From: Engraulis encrasicolus
Taxonomy: Eukaryota > Chordata > Actinopteri > Clupeiformes > Engraulidae
Assembly: GCF_034702125.1 (NCBI RefSeq)
Contig: NC_085861.1
Coordinates: 51,870,295-51,934,294 of the forward strand
Direction: 5' to 3'
DNA: 64,000 bases
Shown: positions 53,031 to 64,000 of the stretch, in pieces
Numbering within the stretch: the stretch's first letter is position 1
Layout: every line of letters starts with the position of its first letter
Program-made: the position numbers and the translations under genes
Notes under the pieces: model-generated
The model's database searches: none
What the model saw: only the letters and a program-made list of their open reading frames with translations
What the model was told of the DNA's origin: nothing

Positions 53031-54325
53031 AGGAAAACCAGCCAATGAAAACGCTTGCAGCAGCATCAGCAGAACACACCGGCACGACTGGTAAACTTAA
53101 AGATACGCCACAGACCAGACATACACCAAATACAACTAGCACAGGTACACACACACACACACACACACAGCAGTACATCTGTTTTGTATAGCGCTTTGCC
53201 TAGTCAAAGACTTTTTACAGGAAGTATTATAATTCTGTTTTATAGTTGGGGAAGCCATGGAAAGTAGATAACCCTATACTGTAAGGCTGTGTTCAAAAAA
53301 TCGATCCACGATCCAATATCGATTCACGTCCGAAAAATCCGATATCGATCCAAAACTTTGTGGATCGATCTTTTTTTGCGGAGGCCCATCCCTATATTCT
53401 CAACCGCGTCGGAAGCTCTCTTCAACATAGCACTCATGCACAAATACACGGGGGCTTTTCCTGACAGTAGTGGCAGTTTTTACTTTCGACTATTCATGGA
53501 TTTATTTTATGCATAGTGCAACCTTCCCGCGGCCCGCCAGGAGCTACATTACACCGCTTTCGGAAATGCCTGCAGTTGCGTTGCGCAGCATTGTTGTTAT
53601 TTCGTCTGTCAAAGTTATAATAGCCAGAAGAACTTGCAGAGGTACGTAGTCAAGACTTTTGAAGATTGAACCTTGTAAACAAAAGTGTTTGCTAAATAAA
53701 AGTAAACCCCCCCTGTCACTTTCCATGTGATAATTGTCTGTATATTTTGAAAACTAGCAGTTTCAAGGTTTTTAATGCTGTCACTTTTATGTTTGAATGA
53801 CAACTCACAGAGATAATTTGAAGTCAAAAAGACGTCCACAAAAATGACGTCAATAAAACCACCTACAAAATGACGTCAAAAACATGTCCTCTAAGACCCT
53901 ATTTGGACTAGAGATGACCCTAATATGGACGTAGTCCAGACGTCAAAAATGGACGTCCATTAGACGTCAGAAAAAGACGTCGTCTGGAGTAACAGTCTGC
54001 ACCTTCAGATGACCTAAATTATACGTCCAAAAATGACCTAAAAAAGACGTCCTTTAAACGTCATTTTGTTTACTGGCGCGTTACTCCCAACACTGTAGAT
54101 GAGTAGGCCTAAACATGGTTCGCCACAATCATCACTTCTAAGTTTGTATTCTCTCACTCAAAAAAATGATTCATTTTTTTTTTAAATAATGACCTCCTCC
54201 AAGGAGGATATGTGATGGTCCGATTTGTGTGTTTGTTCGTTCGTTTGTATGTTTGTGTGTGTGTTTGGTTTCTGCTGTAACTTCTGCTGCCACAAGGGGG
54301 TGCGTGTGCAGATGAAACTGACTAG

Positions 54326-54790
54326 CCTGGTTTTTACCAGACCACATTAAATTACCATTCGTAATTCATTTTAGGTCTGGATCCTCGGTGCCGTGGAGCT
54401 CTAGGGCGGGAGAAGTGAGCTCAGCTCTGATTTGAAATGAGCTCTGACCAATCGCTGACAGTTGGCGTATGTTATTATGCTCCCAAGTGCGTTCGCTTAT
54501 TGGTCGGTAACACCAGTTGTCAGTGTTGCCAGATGTACGATCATTTGTAACATATTTTTCTCCTCTGTACGATCAAAAACACATGTTGTATGATAATCTC
54601 AGAGTTTTCCTTCAGTTGACTTAAAGCAACCATTTGGTTCGTGTACAATAATTTCCCCCCAAAAGTGATACATTTGAGATTTTGATATGGTAGCTCAACA
54701 TTTTACATCTGGCAACACTGCTGGTTGTCTGAACCAGATCATTCATGGATTACGAAGTAATTCAAAATGAATGGTCTGACCTGTCGGCCT
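54326..54790. mobile_element. DNA element (AGCCTGGT..CCAGACC) containing a second MITE
   Basis: Outer ends AGCCTGGTTTTTACCAGACC and GGTCTGACCTGTCGGCCTAG, with inner inverted pairs (CATTCGTAATTCATTTTAGG, ACGAAGTAATTCAAAATGAA). The inner element is listed separately. Confidence 0.6.
54533..54720. mobile_element. Nested hAT-like MITE (188 bp)
   Basis: CAGTGTTGCCAGATGT and ACATCTGGCAACACTG are perfect 16-bp inverted ends; flanks CCAGTTGT and CTGGTTGT look like a diverged 8-bp duplication. Confidence 0.75.
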
Positions 54791-55730
54791 AGAAACTGAC
54801 TTCCCTTTGAGTAATGGCAGTCGCGGTGCGTGTGTGTTTCTGTCCACATTTCTAGTTTGAAGGTGTGATGTGATGTGAAGCGTCACAGGTGTTGCCATAG
54901 CCTGAATTGACTTGTTATGATATCGGTTTCTGAGATCGATTGATTGTAGTGAAAGTATGTGATGTCTTTGGGAAGGTATACAGCATTGCCAGCAGCGCCT
55001 GGGCCAGAAGGGATGTCAGTTGGGGGCAGGTTGGGATGAATTATAATTATAATGTCTATTACAATTTGAAATCTACTTTACAATGATTTCAAGTATACAT
55101 TCTTTCATGAAACCTATACACAGTTAAAAAAAATGCAGTTTTAATTCAACACTTAGAGAGTACTCTGGGATGTTAAATTGACTCTCTAAATGCTAACATG
55201 ACTGCAAATTTTGCTGTGTATATAGTGTATAGACTTTATCACCGCAGCGCTGTCTAACTTAAAGTGTAGGGGTCACATGGATGGAATAGCAAAGGCTTCT
55301 TCAAAGAGGCCCGCCTCGCTCTGACGTCCTGTGATCAGCTGTCAATCATCTGCTCATTGTGGCAGTTTCCCTCAGATCTGTGGGCGTGTCCCGCTGCGGC
55401 GGCGGCGGCCAATGGGGTGAAGAGGTCATCGGGCCACGCTCACCTTCCCCTCTTCATCTTCCTCAATCAGAGAGAGAGCGTTATCATTTCCCCCTAGTCT
55501 TTCTCTTTCTCTCCCTTTGTCTCGTCTTGTGTCTTCTTTTTCCTGCAGTGGTCTGTCGCTCATCACATGTCTTTCTCTCTTTCTCTTTCTCCCCCCTGCT
55601 CTTTTCCACTCCTCCCTTGGTCCGTCTTCCATCCCTTCAAGCCTGTCATCACCGGGACCTCTGTGTCCTCCTGACCCCTGATGGACACTCCCCCCCCCCA
55701 CGCACACACCTCATTCACTCCTATTCACTC
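54791..55730. other. Intergenic DNA
   Basis: GC-richer near 55380-55440 (CGGCGGCGGCGGCC) and C/T-rich to 55700. No gene supported; the open frame over 55359-56111 is mostly simple repeat. Confidence 0.4.
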
Positions 55731-55732
55731 AC

Positions 55733-55767
55733 TCACACACACACACACATACACACACACGGACACG

Positions 55768-55815
<48 letters not shown>

Positions 55816-55992
55816 CTTTAGGGGCTATCAGAGTCATCAGCACCTCCATCAGCAGTGTCACTCGTCACCTGGCCACTGTTGACCAATCAACTCCCTCCAC
55901 TGTGTCAGGAAGGAAGGACCCGTCCACTGCCCCACTGTGTCTGTGTCTGCAGTCGGACAGTCTCTTTCTCTCTCTATCTCTCTGTCTCTCTG

Positions 55993-56090
<98 letters not shown>
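55733..56090. repeat. CA (55733-55812) and TC (55963-56090) microsatellites
   Basis: Two long simple repeats separated by 150 bp of ordinary sequence. Confidence 0.95.
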
Positions 56091-56091
<1 letters not shown>

Positions 56092-56469
56092 CTGAGTCCA
56101 CACCACCTTGAGGATAATCTCACATTGGTGGCCCATAATGTCAGGATAGTCGCTATTCCTCACAACTTTACACATAAAGGAAAAGTGGTCAGGATTAATA
56201 AAGGATAGTGAAGGATATGATAGGTGAAGGATATTGTTACACAATATTGAGTAGAATTAAGAATGAAAATGTTACGCTGACTAAAGAGTGAAAATAACAC
56301 TATTATTTGAGTGGGATCAAATATTATCTGAATGGTGTTAGTTTCAAGTCTTCAAGAGTTATATTGTCCCTGGTAGTTTTAACTGTGCACTGGCAGACAC
56401 ACTGTCTGCATGTCCGAGTCCATGGTAGGAACAGCCCATTGATTCTCATGAGGACACACTACCAGGGAA

Positions 56470-56625
56470 GCTGACAAGGGGGGGACAAAGGGGTCAGTTG
56501 TCCCGGGCCCGGGGAGAGAGGGGCCCATAATTGGGTCCTCATTACATTGTATGTATTGGATGGGGGGCCCTTTCAGGTGACTTTGCCCTGGGCCCAACAA
56601 AAGCTGTCAGCGGCCCTGCACACTA
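56470..56625. repeat. GGGGCCC-family dispersed repeat
   Basis: GTCAGTTGTCCCGGGCCCGG, CCTCATTACATTGTATGTAT, GGGGGGCCCTTTCAGG and CTGTCAGCGGCCCTG. Copies of parts at 62730-62800 (same strand) and 20940-21040, 22565-22690 (reverse). Confidence 0.65.
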
Positions 56626-57317
56626 CTTACAGTAAACAGGCAAACATGGACTCCACGCCACAGTCATCACACTCATGTACGTACGTGAGCATGTGCGTAC
56701 GTACTGTCCTGTACACAAACAAAGCCTGACAGCGTGCCGCCTGATATCATTGGCTGTGTGTTGGGCTCCAGCCAAGCCTTCTGGGAAAAAATGGGAGCAA
56801 AAGCGTATATTACTCCACCATCCAATTAATCACCCATTACTAACCACTTGTGCTGAGTACATTGCCCTTCTCCTCCAATCAACTTTCTCCTCACACTAGA
56901 AAAATCTGCCCACTATGTTACAGACCAACCCCTCGTGACTCACAAGAAAGAAAAAAAACAAAAAACACATTCACTGGCAAAGCACACGTTCTACGCAAGA
57001 CGCAGCGGTGCTCACGTTAGCATATACGCACAAACTGCACCCCAAACAAAAGCCCTGGCGCTCCAACGTGGTGACGAGGCAACAGCTGCCAAGAGAACAC
57101 GGCGGTGCATCATGTCGTTCCGAGCACCTTCTGACGTTACAGTGCCGACTAGCGGTGGCGACATCCGGCGTCTGTAGGAGAGCATGCTGGGAAAACAAGT
57201 GAAGAAGAAACAAAGCGATATATTAGGCCTGCAAGAGCATCATCAAACTGTCACTGCTGGGACTCTCCAGACTAGAGCACGCATGCACACAAGACCCAGG
57301 ATGAAGGGGAGTAAGTG

Positions 57318-57345
57318 GTGTGTGTATCTGTGTGTGTGTGTGTGT

Positions 57346-57415
<70 letters not shown>

Positions 57416-57520
57416 ACCTGCGTGTGCGTGCGTGCATGTATGTACGCATGTGTGTGCGCGCGTGCGTGCGTGCATGTATGTACGCCTGTGTGTGTGCGCG
57501 TGCGTGCATGTGTGTGTGTT
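57318..57520. repeat. GT-rich imperfect microsatellite
   Basis: Long GT runs broken by GC and CATGTATGTACGC words that recur twice. Confidence 0.94.
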
Positions 57521-57934
57521 TAAGGTAGACGAGCAAGACTCTAAGAGTATGCAAACTGAGTCAGAAGGGGAGGTCGAGTGCCCTCTCTTGAGTTAAGTCA
57601 ACCTGCAGTAAATTACAAGGCAGGCAGCCCACAACACAACACAACACAGCACAGCACTCTAATGGAGCTGGGGGCCAACCCAGGCCCGGAGACCAGACGA
57701 GCAGAGCACGGCAGAGCAGAGCACAACACTCCACTCAGCCCCTTGCCTGGCACTGGGGTGGAAACTCCAAACTGTGGATATGCCCCTCTTTCCATTCCTC
57801 CCTCTCTCCTTCTCTCCTTCCATGCAATCCCTCATCCCACCCGATGACTCTCTGTTCCCTTTTCCCCTCCTGTCTCTCCTTTTCCCTTTCTGATGTGTTG
57901 TTGTTCCGTCTCTTTCTTGCCTTGTCTTTGCCCC

Positions 57935-58142
57935 CCCACACACACACACCACCACCACCACCACTCACACACACCACACATGAACACACACATTCAGACA
58001 GAAAGACACACACGTGTGCACACTCACACACACACACACAAGCACGCACACAGACACACACTCACACACTCACACACACACACACAAGCACGCACACAGA
58101 CACACACTCACACACGCAAGCATGCACAAACACACACACACA
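57935..58142. repeat. CA-rich imperfect microsatellite
   Basis: CA runs with a ~55-bp higher-order duplication: AAGCACGCACACAGACACAC occurs at about 58040 and 58086. Confidence 0.92.
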
Positions 58143-58267
58143 CGTCTTGACTCTAAACTGTAAACAGCTGTAGTCTGATAACAACCAGCGGGGCGATGAA
58201 GTGTTTATAAGGTGAGAGTGAGAAAAACAACGCCAGTCTTTCAGGAACCCAAAGGAATGTTCTGTAC

Positions 58268-58268
58268 T

Positions 58269-58299
<31 letters not shown>

Positions 58300-58345
58300 C
58301 ACATGTGCGCATGCGCACGTGTGTGTGTCTGTGCATTTGTGCGCC

Positions 58346-58418
<73 letters not shown>
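58268..58418. repeat. GT microsatellite
   Basis: Two GT runs with an interrupted GC-containing middle. Confidence 0.95.
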
Positions 58419-58467
58419 CTGTACCTGTTGTTTCTGTGTTTCTGTTGCCGTCTTTATTTTTCACAGG

Positions 58468-58582
58468 AAGGAAGAGGACAGTGCTGAGGACAGTGGAGCG
58501 CGCAAGCATCCCGGCATGCCTCCTCATTTACGGGACGATTGCTTACGAGATTTGGCCTGCTGGAGGCCACTGTGGTTTTGGA
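58468..58582 (+). CDS. Candidate exon, unrecognised
   Basis: TTTTTCACAG acceptor and GGAG/gtaaga donor bracket an open stretch reading [20 protein letters not shown] or, in another frame, [20 protein letters not shown]. Another possible 3' exon, GFPDYHGTAMVITQTLTEEQ to a stop, lies at 60022-60113. No family recognised and no joining model. Confidence 0.15.
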
Positions 58583-59475
58583 GGTAAGAGGGAGGGGGGT
58601 CGGGTGGAGGGCTGTTAGGGGGATTTGTGGCATGAGTCAGACTGACCGGGCAGTACCACCCTCCAACATCCAACCTCCCCCATCCCTCACCCGTAACCCC
58701 TGCCTTGCCAATAGGGGGCGTAGTGTTGCACCAAATTCTGACTGGGGCGTCTGGAGGACCTAGCTCCACTGACCCACTCCCCCCAACCCTGATCCCATAA
58801 TCCCATTTACAGTATGTGATAATAATATGTAAAAAAGTATCTTGACTCTGGTGTGAGCCCTGGTCTGTGGTGATGCAGTCCCTTTTAAGCTGCTGTGACA
58901 GCTCCAATGTCAACAACAACCCACATGATATTAATATGCGTATGACTGCCACAGTTGCCTTCCAACACAGGTGACTTGACTTGAGTTACTGGTCTACCTG
59001 TCTTGAGTATGAGAGCTGTTTGGATCACATTTGTGAAATGGTTTTTACTTTCTGAAACTGGGATAGGTTTTTGCTTTCTGAACCCTAACACCTCTGTTAA
59101 TATATCAATATCAATATCATATATCATGTACCGTACATTAATATGTAAATAATATAGGCCCTGGTGGTGACTCAGTCCCACTTAACCCCTACCACAGTAC
59201 TTCGACGACCCTGCCCGAGAGAAACACCTTCCTGTGGGACTTGTAGGAGAAACAACGAGAGAAAGAGAGAGGGCAAGCAAACATGTCCCTTTGGGATGAT
59301 GACCCTCTCCAGCCCTCCTGAGCTGGTGTTGTGTTTCTCTGCTGGGTTGCTCAGAGGGTCAGAGGGGTGTCCACTGGGCCAGCCACCGGTCACTCTTGAC
59401 AGGTCGGGGGACAAGACAGGACAGGGGTGGGGGTGAATGGATGGTCAATCAGTCCAGTGGTGGTGATGGGGAGTT

Positions 59476-59477
<2 letters not shown>

Positions 59478-59571
<94 letters not shown>

Positions 59572-59590
59572 TATGTGTGTGTGTGTGTTG
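59478..59590. repeat. GT microsatellite
   Basis: About 50 GT units. Confidence 0.97.
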
Positions 59591-59712
59591 GGGGGGTAAT
59601 GATGCAGGCAGAAGGGCAGACGCCGTCATCACTCTTCAGTTTGGGGGACTCCTTGCCTGAGGGGCTCTAAGTGGTCGCCGAATCTCCTGTGGACCTAGCC
59701 ATAACCCTCACG

Positions 59713-59877
<165 letters not shown>

Positions 59878-59989
59878 CTTTCTCCAATTAAAAAATCCTA
59901 TGCACACATTCTAGCCTACTGTGTCACCCGCACCTCAACACAAAGAGCACATTTAAGAGTTTGCATCCCTAAATTTGTACAAGACTGAT

Positions 59990-61300
59990 TCAAAACATTC
60001 TGTTGCTGTTCTATTCCACAGGGTTTCCCAGACTACCATGGAACGGCGATGGTGATTACCCAAACATTGACTGAGGAGCAGTATTATTTCATGTTTCTCA
60101 GCTGTGTCTTGTGAACAAACAACAGCATGACTCTCCTCTACACTTCCAGGAGCATATCAACTGAACGCACAGTCTGGTGCTGATTTGTGTTGGAAGCTGA
60201 AGACCAACTTCCCACTCTTAAAAGTCTGCAGGCGAGCCAACAAAATAAGCTTTACCGCCTTGGAATGATGTTAATTTAGTTTGCGGGATTTCAGTTGAAA
60301 ATAGTGTCTTGTTCGTGACATCTGAATTGCCTCGATTATTCAAACCCCGGAATATTTACGTCTCTCACTAAACTCACAGATCAGTATTTACATCGTAAGT
60401 TTATTAGACATGTGAAACGTGTTTCAATAAGTATATTTACAAATATTTAAATTGAGAAATAAGGAGTAAATATCATGTTATTTCTGAGCAGACAGATTTA
60501 GGAGATAAGGAGTTAAGGCAAGGAATTACTAACTGTCCCTGTATAGTGATGCTTTATTATTTATTCATACATTTTGTTGTTTGAATTTTTATTATACTTT
60601 ATTACCATTTATTTGTGAAAAAAAGTTATTTTATTTACTTAGCCTACATAATATAACTTATTTCACAATATAGAATATATGTCATTCAGAACCTATGTGC
60701 TAAACAACTCAGCCCTGTCTACTTCTTCTGGCACAGCTATTTGGAAATAAGTCAGAAACGACCAATATCCGGTAACGGAAAACTGCGATGGCCTTGATCC
60801 CGCTCTGCAGTCACTGATTGGAGGATGTCGCCGGCAGAGGCTATCTGATTGGCCAGGCCAGTGGTGAGTCCTGACACAGGCCCCGCCCTGACCTTTGGCT
60901 ACAGTTTAATCTACGCGAGGGGTCAAGGAAGGGTCGGCAGCATGGTAATTACTTCCTCCTAATAAAAGTTTGATGTATAGCTGCACTGATATGCTCTGCT
61001 GGTGACCACTGCATCAGCCTGTGGGCTTACTAGGTTCTGCTGGCCCAGGTCCAGACCAGGCCAAATCAGATGCTGGCTCCTGGGTATAAGAGTGGGCTGT
61101 CTCATTGAAATCTCAGTCTGGCTGGCTGGCTGTTTTTCTCTCTGTGACTCTCACTGTGTCTCTATCTGTGTCTCTGTGTCTGTCTCTAATGATATTGTGT
61201 AGGCCTACTTTTATTTTTATATTCGGATTGAGCTCCCAACATTCCATGCCTGAAGTCTGTCAGTCACTGCCTCTCTCTCTTTCAATTTAATTCCATGTCA
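59990..61300. other. Intergenic DNA
   Basis: No gene supported. 60780-60960 has two ATTGG (inverted CCAAT) boxes in GC-rich sequence and could be a promoter, without a recognisable exon. Confidence 0.3.
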
Positions 61301-61302
61301 AG

Positions 61303-61600
61303 TCAAGTCAGCTTTTGTTGTCAGTTTCTCCATATACACAGGTCATACAAGGAAATTTAAATTATGTTTCTCTCTCTAAAGTAATAGAGTCTCTACCCTG
61401 CCAGGACATAGAATACACAGGACTGACATTTGCAGACTGACATTAAAGTGTAAGACAGGTTAAGTAGCAGTGATGAACCAAGAACAGTAAAGTGATGAAG
61501 TAATACATAACAAGTTAACTCAACATTTTACATTGATGAGTAACAGTGATGGGCCAGGGACGAACCAGTAACAATAAAGTGAAGTAATAAATAAAAACAA
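61303..61600. repeat. Dispersed repeat (TCAAGTCAAGTCAGCTTTTG start)
   Basis: TCAAGTCAAGTCAGCTTTTG, then a CATACAAGGAAATTTAAATTA and ATGTTTCTCTCT order typical of a common fish interspersed repeat, with duplicated GTAACAGTGATG / GAACCAAGAACAGTAAAGTG words. An AAT-rich tract follows at 61640-61725. Confidence 0.5.
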
Positions 61601-62437
61601 CTAATCATTTAACATTGAATATGTAACGTATCGGGGGGACATAATAATAATACATAATAATAAGACATAATAATAATAATAATAATGATAATAATAATAA
61701 CAATAATAATAACAATAATAAACATACACAAAAAACCTTATCTTCCAATGTACTTCTCTCAAGTCAACTCTACTCAACTATTAGTATCGCAAAGCATAGC
61801 ATAAACACACACCTCATGCCTCTGTCAGCTAACTAAAAATAAAACACATTCAAGACAGCGCTGTGTCACTTCAGACATTTGTTGTTCATCTTTCAGTCAG
61901 GCAGTGAATGCACAAACACATTGCACAACTTGCACTTTGTCTGCAATCAAGTCTTGTTGTTGTTTCACGATGTTGTGTCACAATCCAAAGGACTCCAAAA
62001 CAGTAATCAAAGAAACAGAGTTGGGTTTAGTAATCTGTAAGCACTTATGTTAGTGCGTGATCAGGGATTAGGTGTGCGGATGGGAGGTTGACTGTACCGT
62101 GACTTACACACAAGTATGGAGCAACACTTCTCCTGACGGAAATCAGTGTCACACTGCGTCATCATCTGCATTTAAAATGGCTAAAGAACGAAAGTTTACT
62201 CTTTCAACACACACCTGTTAGTGTATTCCTGTTTCCTCCTCACTTGATGTCCATGTAAGGTAGGACGTTGACTAAACCACTAAGGAAACGTCATGGTCAC
62301 TCACTCATGCATATGTACAGTATTGACGCTGGTGGCAATAGTTTTCTTTTTTTTACTGAGGCGGAATGATTCCAACATTGCATCAAGCCAGCGTCATTTT
62401 CCCATAATTGTGCACATTTTCAGTGTACACACATGCA

Positions 62438-62462
62438 GTACACACACACACACACACACACA

Positions 62463-62546
<84 letters not shown>
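62438..62546. repeat. CA microsatellite
   Basis: More than 50 CA units with one CT step. Confidence 0.97.
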
Positions 62547-62549
<3 letters not shown>

Positions 62550-63165
62550 GCACAACTCTCGCACACACGCACAGACTACATCTCTTATGTGCTTGTGTCT
62601 GGAGTGTGCGCTGTCACGGTGATAAAGTTTTATGGCTTGCTAGAGAAAGCTCTCAGTGTGCATGGTGCCTTTGGCCGCTCTTGGGGAGACTGGCTCCAGT
62701 CTCATCACTGAGGAATCCTCCCTCTTCCAGTATACAGGGGGGTGGCAAAGGGGTCAGTTGTCTCAGGCCCAGGATCCTCATCATTACAATGTATGCATTG
62801 TGTGTGTGTGTGTATCCCATGTGAATCCTACTTTAAAAGTGTTAACTTTTATTTTTATTTATTTTATTTTTTTTGCTATCTGTTTCCGGACTGAGTGTTG
62901 TTGAGGATGTTTACCTGCTGATTAAGCCAATGACAGAGCTTCGGGGAGGGAAGACAAACAAGAGAGACAAACCAGGGATTAGAAGAGAAAGAGCAATAGA
63001 TTAAAAAAAACGAGTGCAGTCTTCGAGTTTGCTCTGAGCAGCATGTCACATGGTTTCCAGGCTGAGGGAGTGTGTGAGGATCAGTTTCCGTCAGGTGCTG
63101 GGGGCGAGGAGTGGGGCACGGGACGGTGAGGTGAGGAGTGGACGGAGGTCGTGATTGGACAGAAA

Positions 63166-63279
<114 letters not shown>

Positions 63280-63419
63280 GGGGGTGTCTTTTGGATGACT
63301 TTTCCCTGAGCTTGGCCAAAGCGATCTGCTGCCCTCTTCCCACATACAGGCAGACACAACCTTATGATGACGGACACACAGCGAGCTCTCACAGATAGAC
63401 CGAGACAAACACCAAGACA

Positions 63420-63830
63420 ATAAGAGAGAGAGAGAGAGGGAGAGGGAGAGAGATGGAGACAGGAGGGTAGACAGTTAGGTAGCCAGGCCGGCAAGCAGAC
63501 AGACAGAGAGACAGACAGACATACAGAAAGATGGAGATGCACAGACATACATCAGAGATACAGACACACAGAAAGACACACAGATAGATAGACAAACAGA
63601 CGGACAGACAGAAATAGAGACACAGACAGACAGATAGATAAAAGCACATACCAACTGGGAGGCAGAGACAAAGAGAGAAAGAGGAACAGTATGCCTACAA
63701 CAGCTTTGACAGTGAAGAACGTAGCAGCCGTACACCATAAACACAACAGAAGGGGAGAAAAATACAAAGAGGAATAAGACGGAGAGACAGAGACAGAGAG
63801 AGAGAGACAGAGTTGGAGAGTCAGAATATG
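63420..63830. repeat. GAGA / CAGACAGA low-complexity tract
   Basis: Purine-rich AGAGAG and GACAGACAGA words over 400 bp; the open frames here are low-complexity artefacts. Confidence 0.8.
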
Positions 63831-64000
63831 GTAGACAATGACATCTGTGGTAGAGGGATTTTTTTTTTGCAAAACCACACACTGTACTTTTTACTGTCCG
63901 TCTACCATGGCCTGTCGCTGGAATTGCTTTGGCAAATCCGAGTCTTTACTTCATGTCAACTGAGTACTGGATCTAATTAGAGACAAAACAAAATATATGG

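Larger units (their letters stand above)
49388..54072. mobile_element. Probable 4.7-kb DNA element with GACGTC-rich ends
   Basis: The sequence left of 49388 (AGTTACTTTTGTAACGC) and right of 54072 (CGCGTTACTCCCAACACTG) are the two parts of one common fish repeat. Between them lie ends CCACTAAACA and, read inward from the right, CCAGTAAACA, followed by 150-250 bp rich in GACGTC/GACGTT words on both sides (49398-49590, 53820-54065). The interior has no recognised transposase but holds exon-like segments. Superfamily unknown. Confidence 0.55.

Noticed and set aside
57112..57177. Short frame MSFRAPSDVTVPTSGGDIRRL as a small protein
   Set aside because: Only 21 codons, no splice or conservation evidence.

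Overview
The window reads as teleost fish nuclear DNA. Genes are split by introns with GT-AG sites, long CA/GT, TC and trinucleotide microsatellites are frequent, tRNA-derived SINEs, hAT-type and Tc1/mariner-like elements are dense, and the one clear gene is a vertebrate alpha-2-macroglobulin (A2M) family member. Nothing bacterial, organellar or viral was recognised.

Left part (1-19.1 kb): the + strand carries the 3' half of an A2M-family protease inhibitor. I could place 20 exons from 2926 to a TAG stop at 18668. All junction phases agree and give 750 codons before the stop, from the end of the bait region through the thioester site (GCGEQ) to the receptor-binding C terminus. The 5' half lies left of the window. 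The introns hold most of the repeats: a hAT-type MITE whose target duplication contains a 3' splice site (3171-3494), a 5'-truncated LINE with a 17-bp target duplication that is itself split by a hAT element (4013-6571), a TTAA-flanked foldback MITE (10255-10659) and a decayed hAT with a BED-finger remnant (15105-16756).

Middle (19-40 kb): mainly repeats, including Tc1/mariner-like and hAT elements, foldback elements, a 33-bp minisatellite, two tandem-repeat fields (34.6-35.4 kb and 35.7-36.3 kb) and a pair of nearly identical 500-bp segments in inverted orientation (32.2 and 38.6 kb). A phase-consistent six-exon model for an unrecognised 123-residue protein (24.1-30.6 kb, + strand) is given as a low-confidence candidate.

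40.8-45.8 kb (- strand): intron-containing remnants of zwilch, a subunit of the RZZ kinetochore complex. Several exons carry 1-2 bp frameshifts, both ends of the gene are missing, and one exon runs into a 7-bp repeat. The A2M exons are nearly all intact in the same sequence, so I read this as an unprocessed pseudogene rather than poor sequence.

Right part (46-64 kb): a foldback element copy, a probable 4.7-kb DNA element with GACGTC-rich ends that encloses unrecognised exon-like segments (49.4-54.1 kb), nested MITEs at 54.3-54.8 kb, and then about 9 kb dominated by very long CA/GT/TC microsatellites with no gene I can support.
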